A DNA stretch of 64,000 bases from Tricholoma matsutake (lineage: Eukaryota > Basidiomycota > Agaricomycetes > Agaricales > Tricholomataceae). Position numbers and translations under genes: made by a program. The notes under the pieces are model-generated. The model made no database searches. It was not told the DNA's origin and saw only the letters and a list, made by a program, of their open reading frames with translations. This document shows positions 1 to 12,480 of the stretch, one piece after another (position 1 is the stretch's first letter; each line of letters opens with the position of its first letter). The DNA lies in the NCBI GenBank assembly GCA_026075535.2, contig AP026545.1:3224001-3288000 (forward strand), in the 5' to 3' direction.

Positions 1-1386
1 ACTGAGGCTCAGCCTCATGCACAAACAGCGACAGTTGGTGTATGGATAGACGCAGGCTCGAGAGCAGAAACAGACAAGACGAATGGGACTGCTCACTTTC
101 TGGAGCACATGGCATTCAAAGGAACCGGTCGACGTTCACAGCATGCCCTCGAACTTGAAGTGGAGAACCTTGGTGCACATCTCAATGCATACACGTCCCG
201 AGAACAAACTGTCTATTATGCTAAGAGCTTCCGAAAGGATGTTCCCATAGCCGTCGACATCATTAGTGACATCCTGCAGAACTCAAAATTAGATAGCGCC
301 GCCGTTGAACGTGAACGTGATGTCATCTTGCGTGAGCAGCAAGAGGTTGACAAACAGCTTGAGGAGGTTGTTTTTGATCACCTACATGCCGTGGCATTCC
401 AAGGTTCCTTTTCTCCGCCCGCCCCAACTCATATTCCATGTCTCAATGTTTTTGTCTTTAGGTCAACCCCTTGGTCGCACGATTCTCGGACCCAAAGACA
501 ACATCCTCTCAATAAAGCGAGATGACCTATCTTCCTATATCAAAACCAATTATACAGCCGACCGCATGATCCTTGTCGGTACTGGTGGTGTAGAACACAA
601 CGAACTCGTCAAACTCGCAGAGAAACACTTCTCTTCACTCCCTGTCTCCCCGAGCCCCATTCCCCTCGGGCGCCTCTCTCACCCCAAGACGACTTTCGTC
701 GGCTCTGAGGTGCGCATCCGAAACGACGATGTCCCCACCGCAAACATCGCAATCGCCGTAGAGGGTGTTGGCTGGAGCTCGCCGGATTACTTCCCAATGA
801 TGGTTATGCAGAGCATCTTCGGGAACTGGGACCGCAGCCTCGGCTCATCCTCGCTCCTCTCCTCCCGCCTCTCACATATCATCTCCTCCAACAACCTCGC
901 CAACTCGTTCATGTCGTTCTCCACGTCGTACTCTGACACGGGTCTATGGGGCATCTACCTCGTCTCAGAAAATTTAATGAATCTGGACGACCTGACACAC
1001 TTCACACTGAAGGAGTGGACACGGATGAGCACCGCGCCTACGGAGGTTGAGGTAGAGCGCGCCAAAAATCAGCTCAAAGCGGGTTTGCTACTTGGCCTTG
1101 ATGGTACCACTGCTGTCGCAGAGGACATTGGAAGACAGCTTGTGACGAGCGGCAGGCGGATGACTCCTCAGCAGATTGAGAACGCCGTGGATGCTGTTAC
1201 CGTGGATGAGATCAAGCGGGTTGCTCAGAAATACCTGTGGGATAAAGATGTAAGTTACTTGCTGCCTACTCAAAAATACGTCCTGTTCATCCTTCGTGAC
1301 AGATTGCGATCGCCGCTCTCGGCAGCATTGAGGGTCTACTGGACTACAACCGTATTCGTGCTGACATGTCCTCGATGTTGTATTAG
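1..1386 (+). CDS. MAS1: Mitochondrial processing peptidase beta subunit, 5' partial
   Basis: This is the catalytic beta subunit of the matrix peptidase that removes targeting presequences from imported precursors. Frame 1 is open from the first base, so the start and presequence lie outside the window. The visible 424 residues contain the zinc motif HFLEH (bases 94-108) in the setting [13 protein letters not shown], and the downstream acidic ligand region [10 protein letters not shown]. The later glycine-rich segment and the C-terminal end RADMSSMLY are also typical of the family. I place introns at 404-461 (donor GTTCCT, unusual) and 1250-1302 (GTAAGT..ACAG); both keep the frame, with the stop at 1384-1386. 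The intact HxxEH argues for beta-MPP rather than the related, inactive bc1 core protein 1. Confidence 0.95.
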
Positions 1387-2448
1387 ATGATATGTGGTAT
1401 GTGCATTGCTTCTGAATAATCGTCCATCAAGAAGTTCATCCGGATACACTCCTTTGAGTGAAGCTGTAGAGACTCGCTGTGGTCGTACTAGAGATACCGA
1501 ATTTAATACCACTTCGAAGTGCAGCTTGGCTGAAGTCAGTCAGAGTCATTGCAATTCACGTTCTCCATTTTCCTCCATCTTACTCACTATGAAGGCCCCT
1601 TGCAAGCAAATACTCCGATGTTGACAGTCATCTCTTTACCGCCGCATCAACAACTCATAAACGTTGTCAACGTTCGGTTGGACGTTGCACATTGACTGCA
1701 AACGCACCTGAGTAGGTGAACCGAACAACAGAAAATTGGCACTGGTGGTTTAGACTAATAATCGGTGTGTTGGTCATACATGGTGGCCCGTCTCATATTG
1801 TTTGCCGCCATATTGCAAAACCCTAGCGGCATAACGATCCTCGATGACGGTGATAGCTTGACCGGGATCTGTGGTCTACAAGCCACCACCCCTCGACTTT
1901 ACGCGACGATACTTCCGTACGCTTACGAGCTGCGTATTTGATCACACTGCTGCACGCGGAATTCCGTACCGATGCGACTTCCATGCACCAATGGCACTAT
2001 ATTTCGGAGCCAGAACACCCTTCATAGCCTTTATGAAGGGTAAGTGAAAGCATGCCTGATCATTATCAGATCGAAACAGCCCCCAACCTTTATAATGCCA
2101 TTCGTCAAGTTTGTACCTGACTTTTTTTGGCGATGTCACCATGTTCATTGCCTTGCTTTCCTTCTCCTTTAGTTAAGGTTTGTTCATTTTTCTTTTGCTC
2201 TGCCATTTGCCTTTGCTCGTGTTTCACGCCTTGTCTTCTCGAGTAGTAACAGTATGCAGACTACTGAGAACCCTCTTATGGCGTGGATAGAAGATCACTC
2301 ACACTCCAGCACTTCATGACTGCTATATAGAATGACCGTATTGACGTTTCACAACCCATCGGGTTTAATGGGACCGCGTTCTGTAAATAGCGCGCGAGGT
2401 TTCTCAGACGGAACAAGACAACGAGTTCATTACCCCCAAATTACCGGT
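1387..2448. other. Convergent intergenic region, no gene seen
   Basis: This stretch lies between the 3' ends of the peptidase gene (+) and the SAM50 gene (-). I see only short unrelated open frames, with no splice-joined coding potential and no RNA gene. It presumably holds the two 3' UTRs. Confidence 0.5.
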
Positions 2449-4304
2449 CTACAAAAATTCTAGTCCCATGCCAACCTGAAGGCCTCTTCTCGTGCCATCG
2501 CTTTTACTCGCCACGAGTGGCACTCCAAAATTAACTTCCACGCGGACGGGATCAAAGCGATAGATCACGCCCAAGCCAGCGGATATTGAAGGGCGAGAAA
2601 GGGTATTACGAACATTATCTGCAAGCGACTGACCTGGAGAACTGCATTAACAGCAGCATTTGACTGTATGTACTATGGCACCATACCTGTATCAACAGCA
2701 TCCAGTCTTCCTGCGTTGACCCACAGATGGGTCTTGACCGGCCAATGGGGTTTTCCAGGTATATCCGAGATGATACTTGCTCCTGCCGACCAGTGGATGT
2801 CGCCCCCGAGCGAGTCAGCTGCAGCATAGTGTTAGACCATCCGAACCATGAAGTCTGCTCATGATACGTACATCCATCCCGTGGGCCCATCCCATTTGCT
2901 TGAAAAGCCCGAACAGATGTTGGTCCACCAAGTTGGAAACGGTCCGAAAACAGCGGAGGGCGCGAAAGTCCCCATAGAAGTCCAGTACGTCCGGCCAAGG
3001 AGAGGGTCTATGTATCAGTTGAAACGATCAGGACTTGAGTATTTAACAGATCTTGAAACGCACCACACCACTGGCGACTGGTCTGGAGATCTGACCTTCC
3101 AGTTCGGTCTTGTAGAACGAGGCGTCACCACCTAATCCCGCAAACTCGTGAAAAAACTTTGCATATTTGCCCCGAGTGGCCGTTATACGGTCGTCGCGCG
3201 TATCGATGATGTAGCTATGAGAGAGAGCAGACTTGATCGTCTGCCCGGCTGACTCTCGCATGCTATAGTCATGTCAGAGATATTTCGCGACAAAGGTTTA
3301 GTGGACGGACGGGATAGAAGCAGTTGGGGTTAAACCATCAATGTTCCTCAAAACAGCCTCATATGCAAACTCATGAGCGCCTCTGTCGCTTGTTCCGTTC
3401 TAGAACCCAAGATAAACATTACGCACGGAGCATACGACAAGTGTTCTGACCTAGCTCACCCTGACAATGGCCTTGATGCCTCGAGAACCTTCAGTACAGC
3501 TGGCGTATGTAGAGCAATCCTTGTCAAGGCCAAATACCATCAATTCTGCATGTGTCTCGAGGTCTGAAGTGATAGGGGCGGTCACGGACGCGCGAAATGA
3601 TTTTCTAGTCTTCGTCCCGAAGGCGAGATAGGCCTCGAAAATTTCAGCGCCGCCAAATACATTCCGGATACGACCAGTTGCAGTCTGATTATGTGAAGCT
3701 CAAATTGAACAGACGGAGATATATACATGAAATAACGTACAGCACTGCCCTCATTATTTCCCAGTTCGGTGGATGTGTTTAGATAGTACCGACCCTTTTC
3801 ACGTGTTTTAAATACAATATCGACGTCGTCCGTGTCGGCAAGAGCGCTTCGAGCTCGTTCTATCGTAGCATCCACGGACTTAAATATGTCTGTCTTGTGA
3901 AGAATGTGGGACAGTTTTCTAGTACTATGGAGAACGGATTCGAGATTGCTAGGCGAATCTTTTGAAGTGGAGGACGCGAGCACAGGGTTGATTAAAAACC
4001 CGAGGAATGAACTGCGGGTATTGGTTGCTCCTTCTACACGCACAGCCGAAATTCTCATCTTCGAGGAAAGGTTACTGTTGATCTAGAGACACGCGTTAGC
4101 ATATTACAGCACTGCATTCCAGATATTAAAGCCACTCGCAACTTCAGACAAGTGAGATATTGCCGACTCGTATTCACCCCGCAGCTTCCTGGCCATGCGC
4201 TCTTCCTGCCATTTTTTCACTTTAGCCAAGTCATCGGGCTCCTTTTCTCTTAGAGATGAGGACGTGTGCAACGGAGGCTTCAAGGGATGCAGCGTCTCCT
4301 CCAT
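2449..4304 (-). CDS. SAM50: SAM50/Tob55 outer-membrane beta-barrel assembly protein
   Basis: This is the core subunit of the sorting and assembly machinery that inserts beta-barrel proteins into the mitochondrial outer membrane (Omp85/BamA superfamily). I reconstruct eight exons: 4304-4143, 4082-3741, 3684-3460, 3399-3311, 3262-3064, 3007-2872, 2818-2687 and 2633-2449. They sum to 1470 nt, or 489 aa, the usual fungal length. The N-terminal part holds the POTRA segment beginning RISAVRVEGATNTRSSF. The C-terminal half is the barrel, with DTRDDR, the hallmark FQLGGPTSVRAF (Omp85 motif), GMGPRDG..DSLGGD and the terminal strand ending GMGLEFL. All introns are 48-60 nt; the first has a GTTGCG donor. 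Exon phases match throughout, so the gene looks functional. Confidence 0.95.
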
Positions 4305-4846
4305 GTCTCCGACGAGTAATAGGCTGTAGTGGCATCTTAGCAGCCAAGAATAATGGTTGATAGAGTACTTACGCGATACTCACGAACACAGTTACAACCT
4401 AAAAGGCGGAAAACATAATCATGTACAAACAAACTCTTCGTGTTCGACGTGTGTAGTTGCAATTGGTGTAGACCAGTGTAGACCAGTGCTGCATTCTATC
4501 ACTAACATAGTGTCCGAGTCAAGAATATGTAACAGGCGTGCTGCTCGCGCCATATATCTCCAGAATGACGAAACCGCTGTATCACAAGACCCACTTTCGG
4601 TATTAGGGTAACTCTTAGCATAAGCACTTAGCACACAGGCTCGGCTACCCCAAGTTACCTGCAAGTCTAAGCGCCCGCTACCAAAACCGTCTTGTTTGTA
4701 GCGAGTCGTACGTGCAACAACTGAATCTCGCAACTAATTGGGCGCCGTCACTGCCTCACTGAGCAGCTGTTCAGCGTTGGTCAAAAACAAGAAAGTGTGC
4801 GGTGTGTCAAGATCTTTGCCACTTGTCCCCCCGTATTCAGACCACA
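4305..4846. promoter_or_regulatory. Shared divergent promoter region
   Basis: This 542-bp gap separates SAM50 (transcribed left) from the 278-aa gene (transcribed right), so both promoters must lie here. I see no clear TATA box and no recognisable operator. The assignment rests on gene orientation only. Confidence 0.4.
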
Positions 4847-5738
4847 ATGGCCACAACGCTGTTGAACCCGGACTTCAAAGAAGAGCTTTCATTACCTTTG
4901 CTCAGCTTCTACAACGAAGTTGGAACAGCCGCCCATGATAGATACGGCAAGTACCGGTTGATGAAGGTAACCCATTACAAGGAACAGACTAATGTCGGTA
5001 GGTGGTTCGTCGAGCGATGCAAATGTCATTCACTGTTGGTTCTGGACTATAGGGCACGAATTCCTCGTTCTCGATATTTTTGATGGCAAACACATTGTTA
5101 CCGTGCGCATCGAGCGTCGACCCCAAAAGCAAAGTCTTAAACCGAAACTAATGTCATCAGCCGTGCCTAACGATGACCGCATCACTCGAGTTATACGCAA
5201 TATATCAAACGTTCACGAAATCCTTGTTGCGCGGTGTCCTCCCAAACCGATCATATCTCTTCTCCATGTCAGCACCATCTTGGAAATGATCAGCGTTGCA
5301 GCACCTAACTATGTCTTAATGTCGCACCAATGCTATTGGTTCTGTTGTATGTTTTTGGAGGGCCTTGGAGAGAAAGTGGTCAAGATGCATGGCAAAGCTT
5401 ATGACCTTAGAGGGAAGTTCGGCGAGATTTATAGGGTCATAGACGATGACCAGGCAAAAAAGGATATCGAAGCTTACAGGAAAAAACTGAATGACGATTC
5501 ACTGGTAGCAGAGTCCCGGGAAAAACACTTGATCAAGGCAGCATATGAGGATGCGGTGGAAAAGCGAAGACAGAGGAAAGCTGACATGCAAAAGAATGCA
5601 TTGATTGCTGTAACGCCTCTCCTTCAACCTGGTCGAGGGAAGACAGCAGAAGCACAGGCTTTGAAGTCGATGCTTTCAAAGGTCATGGCGAGACCTCCGA
5701 TGACAAGGGAGGTAAAGGTACCTGATCGGAGGTCATAA
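4847..5738 (+). CDS. Uncharacterised 278-aa protein
   Basis: The gene has two exons, 4847-4997 and 5053-5738, with an intron GTAGGT..CTATAG at 4998-5052 that restores one frame (837 nt, 278 aa). I chose the ATG at 4847 because it gives the longest spliced frame. The middle holds the pattern ILEMISVAAPNYVLM followed by CYWFCCMF. I associate a similar Cys-Trp-Phe pattern with lineage-specific Agaricomycete proteins of unknown function, but this is memory, not a search. The C-terminal third is charged and helical, likely coiled coil. No signal peptide or membrane segment is evident. I cannot assign a function. Confidence 0.8.
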
Positions 5739-6929
5739 GATCGAGCAGCAGCAGTGACACTTGACGGTCGTTTGTGCGTATAATATTTTGAGCGCGAGGA
5801 CAGAGGATAGACTGACATCTGGATGATCAAGCTATCAAGGTTGGATGACCCTGACTCCAACCTTCGAATTCATAGGTCTTATAAACATTAATTTCAATAT
5901 ACTTATATCTTGTACTGTGGAACAACTGTGGAACCGAGTGACTGACAACGAGAATCTCGGGATGTACTGCGAGAAATGGCGAGGAAGAACAGGAGGCGGC
6001 GTATGGCATGAAGTACATACATGTGGTTAATTCAATCGTCGATGCTGTCGCAGACGTCCTAAGTATAAACGAATATCTGGTTTAGCAAAGGTTTGGCATG
6101 CTGTCTTTATGTAAAAAAGCCAGCGCCGCTATGTATCTGTCCGTCACGGAACCAATAGAAGCCAGATCTGACCTGATTCCTGCTTCTATCTGACCATGAA
6201 GTCATGACGGTTTATAATGCACCGTGGGGATTCAAATATTCATGCACAGGCGCCGTGGGATCAAGGCCTGAGACATGATGATTCGCTGATAGCCTAGATG
6301 CTGTTTGGCAAGGGGCACTGGCGGTACTGGTTTCAAGTTCCACAGCTCAAGCACCCATGATGCACATCTACACGTCTACACATGCATATGATGCTTCTTG
6401 GTGCGTACCGGAGTGTTTTGAATCTCAGGCCTTGATCTGACTAGTATTATTCCTGGCAGTTGATACAGGTCTTGGTAACTTGAAAACGGAGGTCTTGCCC
6501 TGAAAGCAAGGTCCGGAATCTGTCGGCAGCCGAGGTTTAACGTTTAGTCTCAATCTGAGCCTTATGTATTTCCGTCTGGCAAGTTGAATGCTCAAACTTG
6601 CACATGCTTTGCTGTGCGTTAACCTCACGTTAATAGCGTGCCCTCAATATTACACGTCACCATGCGTCTACATAAACACTAAGTATTAGTGTAGTTTTTC
6701 AAATTCCCGTCGAACCGTAAACAACAGGATGCCATTCCGAATCATTGGTGGGTCCTCTCGCTCCGTAGGCAAATATTCATCCATCTATGTGTTTTCAAGA
6801 CAATTTCCCCCTTGTTCGATATTTGCCAGCTCCGGAAGATCAGGTCGCCTTTAATCAAGCTCCTACACCGAGTTGGTTGGCCAAGTACCCATTTCCATAC
6901 CCACCTGTAATTTTCTTCACTGACTATAG
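5739..6929. other. Intergenic, possible 5' part of the RING gene
   Basis: No convincing gene is visible. An ATG at 6729 opens a short reading frame that could be the first coding exon of the RING-H2 gene that follows. However, several alternative splices are possible and none is decisive. Confidence 0.4.
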
Positions 6930-7258
6930 TATGGTGCTAGATGGGCGTCTTCCGATTTACCCTCCGTTTGCATCGACACATATAACGCTTCTTGCGACAT
7001 TTGTTTGGTGGCCTTTGAAGAACCTTTGCGCAGGACTTCCAACCAAACGACATCATTAATGGAGGACGCGGGTGAGTTAGAGCTACTGAGGCAGTTGCCT
7101 TGTCGACATGTTCTCCATGTTTGTTGTTTCTTTTATGATCGACATACTTCATCGTTGACGATTTGCCAATTCACATCCTACAGCATGCCTGTATTGAACA
7201 GCATCTGCTCTACTCGAGCAGTTGTCCGGTGTGTCGCAAGCCCATTTGTGACCAATGA
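6930..7258 (+). CDS. RING-H2 finger protein, 5' end unresolved
   Basis: Two exons, 6930-7118 and 7184-7258, join across an intron of 65 nt (GTTTGT..CTACAG). They give a complete RING-H2 signature: CDIC, a spacer of about 29 residues, LPCRHVLH, then HACIEQHLLYSSSCPVC, ending RKPICDQ at a TGA. All eight zinc ligands (C3H2C3) are present. Proteins of this type are normally E3 ubiquitin ligases that dock an E2. The exon probably begins after the acceptor ACTATAG at 6929, and earlier exon(s) lie upstream of it. The domain sits at the extreme C-terminus. Substrate and location cannot be told. Confidence 0.75.
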
Positions 7259-8257
7259 CCTCGGAGGTCAAGTTTCTGTAGGCACACCAGAGATTTTACA
7301 CTGTAATAGTAATTACAGAGATGCTATTGTTGTGCCAAGGACGATTTGTCAGCCCATCACTATCGACCTCTTCGTGGTGCCCAGGCAATTATGTAATCAC
7401 AACACTATACGTGAGTATGACGAAACCAATGACTTGCCAATGACGGAAATTCAGAAAGTGACCCGTTTCATTCCTGGCTGATACTGGGGGACGGCTAGCG
7501 AATAGATACGCGAATCACAGGGGGTGTGGCGAAGCCCATCAGCGCTCAACGTTGTACCCCGCAAAAGATGTTGCAAGCAAGGTAACAAGCTATTTTCTCA
7601 ACATTTAATCAGAGATCAACCGTGTAGCCGTTTGGGGGCCTGCTGTGTCGAAACTTGAAGGAGTCATAGCCAATGCAAGGATGACAGAACAAGAACGCGA
7701 TGTCAACCGCTCCTGGGGAGAGTGTGGCGATCCACTGGCACTCGACAAATGATTACCCAGAAGGGGGGTAAGAACTTTGATAGACACCCAGGAAGTGCGA
7801 AAGAGGTGGAGTCCCACATAACCGAAAGCCGGTATGCATAAAGCATTTCCTCCTTTATTACCACAAAAGAAAAAAAGAAGCGCTATCGATATGTAAGCAT
7901 CTCGACATTGTTCCTCGAGGCATACCTGCGACTCCGAGGCCATTAGGGTTCAGTCTTATCGATGGAAATGAGGCACGTTCTCGATATACTCGGCCCCTTC
8001 CCTGAACAACCCCATCATAACGCTCGAGGAGGGCAAGATGAAGAACGTAACATGAGCGTCCTGGCATCCAGACTCCATCGCTGTGCTTGAAAGTCATGGG
8101 GCACTTTTTTCTATTGCTAAATCGCTCACTCGCTTCCATGATTGATCTTTCCATAGACGATAGAAAAGGGCAAAGGTTGAAGCTTTGAAGGGGTATAATA
8201 CAGGGGTATAATACATTAGCCTACAGAAAGGTATGTAGAAGTGCGAACCCCTTCCCA
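7259..8257. other. Convergent intergenic region
   Basis: This region of about 1 kb lies between the RING-H2 gene (+) and the disaggregase gene (-). Open frames here do not resemble proteins and do not splice into either neighbour. It is probably 3' UTR and spacer. Confidence 0.45.
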
Positions 8258-11200
8258 TCAATAATTGCCTTTGCGACGACTTGGCCCTGCAACTGATTCT
8301 TCGTGTCTCTCGGAAAGCGATCTCTGGCTCTGTATGTGGAGTCCATCCTTCTTATCGTTAAGTGTGATGACGACAGTATCACCCTCTTGGATGGCTTCAT
8401 CGAGGAGGCACCGAGAAAGTGGATTCAAAAGGTATCTCTGAATCACCCGAGCGAGGGGCCTCGCGCCATATTCTCTGGAGATACCCATCGATATAAGCCA
8501 CTTTTTCGCATCATGGTTCAAATCAAGCTTCAATTTCTTCAGGCCTTCCCGCTCTTGCAGATCTCGAAGGTGTTTCTGAAGAATTTGTTGCATGACTTCA
8601 TACGACATTGTCCGCTATGAGACACCAGCTGAGTTCAATCCTAAAAAAGGCTGTAGACCTACTCACAAACATGACGACCTCTTCAATTCGATTGAGGAAC
8701 TCAAGCGGGAAATTTTTCTCCTTGAAGCAATCCATAACCCGATCGCGCGTCCTCTGAGATATTTCGTTTGTTTCTCGACTCAAGATGTGGGAGCCTACGT
8801 TCGATGTCATGATAATGACGCAATTCCTAAATATTATACCTCAACAGTGATATTATCGGTTGCGCGGAGGTCACATACCGGAAATCTACTAATCTTCCTT
8901 GCCCGTCAGTCAGGCGACCTTCATCCAAAACTTGGAGGAACAAGGTCAAAAATTCAGGACAGGTCTTTTCGATTCTACGAATAGTGAGATAAAACTCAGT
9001 CAAAGCAACACACCGTTGTACTCACTCGTCGAGTAGGACAATGCAGTACGGGGTTCTCCTGACATACTCCGTAAGCTGTCCACCTTGATCATAACCAACA
9101 TATCCTGGAGGCGAGCCGATCTGAGACCAAATTGCAATTAGTAATATGACCAGTGATGCTTTTGATAACTGACAAGCCGGGATATTGAATGACTCTGAGA
9201 ATATTCGCTCCCATCAATTCGGACCATCGATGTCGTTTGACCAAACATCTCTTCTGCCAGCTGAGCATTACGAGACAGTCAATTTTTATAGAGGGAATAG
9301 GTTATCAGGCTTACTATCTTGGAAAGGAGCGTTTTCCCAGTGCCAGAGGGTCCTGTGAATAGGAAAGACGAAATAGGCCGGTTTGCATTACCGAGCCCAG
9401 TCCTTGACACCTGGATGGCATTGGTGACAGCTTTGACCGCCTCCGGCTGACCAATGACCTATATAGACGATTAGGAGATAGAAATAACGACAGACATGAG
9501 TCGGATATATTTTGCTTCACGGACAGGACGACAAGTACGAACCTGTTGGCTGAGAACAGCCTCAAGATCCAGCAAACGACTTTTGTCCGATGACAACAAC
9601 CGTTGGATCGGTATCTTTGTGACCTTTTCAACGATTGCACCTATGCTTTCAGACGTGATGGTATGCGGAGACGTTCTGGATAGGTTGCGGCCTCTTGCAT
9701 GGCTGTCGCCACCTTCGACTGGCTCGGGCCCCTTCCGTTCCGACTCCGCAAGGCCTTCTCTCAGGCTCTTGATCTCCTCCTCAAGTGCGATGACTTTTCG
9801 GTGGTTGTCACCAGGCCCACTACATCACATAAGTGAGGAGAACTGTCAAGTAGAAGTACAGCAATAAGCTTACTTCTTGGCAATGCTCAAGTCATGTTTC
9901 TTTGTTTGAATCTGGTTTCGCTTGATACTGATATTGGCCCACCACTCTGTCATGTTCTTCTGCTGACGTTCGAAGTATTTGATCTGCTTGTCTATATCAG
10001 CAAGAGACTTCCTCGCTTCGCTTAGAGCTTCTTCTTCATCGGGATGATTATCCCGCTTTGAAAGGCATGAGCCCTCTTTGTAAGTCCGATAAAAGAAAGG
10101 ATTCACCTCAAGAGCCTTGATGTAGGCTAGCACATGCATCTTCTCTTTGTCCAGCGAGTCAATGACTTCTGGTCTCATGTCCTGTGAAACCCTGGCAGAA
10201 GCACATGCCTCGTCTAAGAGATCGATAGCAGAGTCGGGCAATCTGTAAGATTCGGATCAGCGTTATGCTTAGTATAACGTAGTAAAGATACACGGGACGT
10301 ACCGTCTGGCAGTAAGATAACGATGGGCAAGCTTGACCGCAGTGTCAATGGCTTGATTTGTGATCCAAACCTTCTGATGATGCTGTTCATATCGCTCTCG
10401 GATGCCACGAAGGATTGTGAGGGCCTCAACGATGGTGGGTTCATTCACAATTACCTTGGATCGTACGAGATTAAGTTTCTTCGCCAAATAGATGAAAATT
10501 AAAAGAACATACTGAAGCAAATCGGCGCTCAAGTGCGCCATCTTTTTCGATATGCTCTCTGTATTCAGCCAAAGTTGTTGCTCCTATGCATCGAAACTGT
10601 TCGCGAGCGAGAGCGGGTTTCAATAGATTGGCAGCATCTCTATTCAGAAAGAAAAGACAGGGTAGTTTTATTTAGAACGGAAATACAAGGGTTTTGCGAA
10701 ACGCACATTCCCGAATTCTGGCCTGATGACTTGCCGACAGTGATAAGGTGTATCTCATCAATGAACAAAATGACAGGATTGTCGCTTCCTTGACTACGCA
10801 TAACATCTGTGAGTGAAATGGAGCAACCAGTTAGTAAGAATTTCTATATGATCGTTGCACCTCTGAAATTACGCACCATCGATAACACCTTTTACGCGCT
10901 GAATACATCAAGGTGAGATTTTAGCACATACACGCTCGTATGGGATCATTCCTCACCTCTTCATATTCACCTTTTCCAGCACCGGCAAAGAGTGAGCCGA
11001 TGTCAAGACCGTAAAGCCTGCCTCTCAAGCCCTGTGGGATTTGACCAAGAGCAATCCTCATAGCCAGTCCCTCAGCGACAGCAGTCTTTCCTACTCCAGG
11101 CTCACCTATGAATGAGATATTAGTCTGACAGCTCGATGTTCATGACAGTTTGTCAACCATACCGAGAAGAATGGCGGAATTCTTAGTACTAATGAGGGGA

Positions 11201-12384
11201 AATAGCTCAGCAATTGTGCGAATTCATGAAAGCAAGCCTACCACTAACCGACGGCAAAGAATTTGAATGACTCTACGTATTTCTTCATCCTACGTTAAGG
11301 TTTAGTTCGATCAATATTAGCGGTGCAAGAATGTCACGTACTCGACCAATAGTTTCGTTGAGTTTACCAGCCTCTGCTAATGCTGTCATATCTGTGGCAA
11401 ATCTAATCGGGGGCCGTTAGATGGCCAGCATTTACAGACGGGCAGAACATACTTGGCGAGATAAGGAAAGCTGTCGTCATGTTGGACTGTTATTTTTGGC
11501 TTCCGATCTTTTAGTGCCTCAATAAAAGAACGAACTTCCAGATTTTGTGATTCGAGGAGTTGTTTAACTTCTGTATCATCTGCTAGGGCGAGCACTAAGT
11601 GGTAAGGTGCCACAAACGAATCACCCTGGTCCGGTGGCTCAATCGTTATACAAGGAAAACAGGAATGACCTTCGTGCTCACCAGTTTCGTCTTAAGTTCT
11701 CCAGCCCGAGTAATAACAGCAAGAAACGCATTACTAGGGGGGATAGAATCATGGATGCTAGGCACAGGAGAAGAAGGGCGGGGAGAAGAAGGGCGGGAAG
11801 GAACAGGAGTGGGGAACTGCTGAGGACGTCGAGAAAAAATCCTGCCAGGTGTGAATTTCTAAAGAACAAATTAGACAAGAGGTATTCACATATCCTGATT
11901 GTACTAGACCTCTTTTATAGTACCCTTCGTTTTGGAAGGGGCACGAGAAGGTGCCAACAAACCGTTGACAGTTTTCACACCCGCAGACGATGAGTGTATT
12001 GATTTCCATATTCGTTTAGCAAATTCGAGCTACAATAATCATGTCAGATTGTCCAACTCCACAGAATCAGATTATATGGCATAAACTTACTGGGTCACCT
12101 TCCAAATCCTCGATGACGGACCAGAGAAGTGTGGATTGTTCAGGAGCAACAAATTGATCTAATTTATCGACATCCACATCGTGTCCGCATAAAAGAACCA
12201 GCATCAGATGCAGGGGTCTGACTTTTCGTTATGTTCATCTCATGATTAAGCGAAAGTGAAAAATTGACAAACCTTCACTGCTGTGGGCCTTGGATACAAC
12301 CTCGGAGCATTTGCTGACTATTTCGATAGCGTTTTTTGTGAAAGCTTGGTCTAGTCCGTTGGAAGCTTGAGTAGTATAGGCCAT
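8258..12384 (-). CDS. Divergent Hsp104/ClpB-type AAA+ disaggregase
   Basis: This is a two-ring AAA+ chaperone that would thread aggregated protein through a hexamer pore. The start ATG is at 12384. Exons 1-5 are 12384-12273, 12221-12091, 12029-11910, 11858-11682 and 11625 onward, all in phase, followed by many small exons. The order is: an N-domain of two Clp_N-like repeats ([21 protein letters not shown]) split by a Pro/Ser-rich insert; D1 with Walker A GEPGVGKT, Walker B ILFIDEIH and LERRF; a helical M-domain (about 9.9-10.1 kb); D2 with [25 protein letters not shown] and EFLNRIEE; and a C-terminal small domain ending GNY. The D1 pore loop reads [11 protein letters not shown] and lacks the usual tyrosine. 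It has an N-domain, unlike mitochondrial Hsp78, and looks like a paralog rather than canonical Hsp104. Confidence 0.88.
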
Positions 12385-12471
12385 GATATTGGAAATGCGC
12401 GATCAAAGGGGATAATCCCTACGAAGGAGAGATTTCAAGTTATTCGCCGTGGGTACAGATTTTCTGGGATG

Positions 12472-12480
12472 GATATATAG
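12472..12480 (-). promoter_or_regulatory. Possible TATA box of the disaggregase gene
   Basis: The sequence CTATATATCC, read on the minus strand, lies about 90 bp upstream of the ATG at 12384. Position and composition fit a TATA element. No experimental support is available. Confidence 0.35.
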
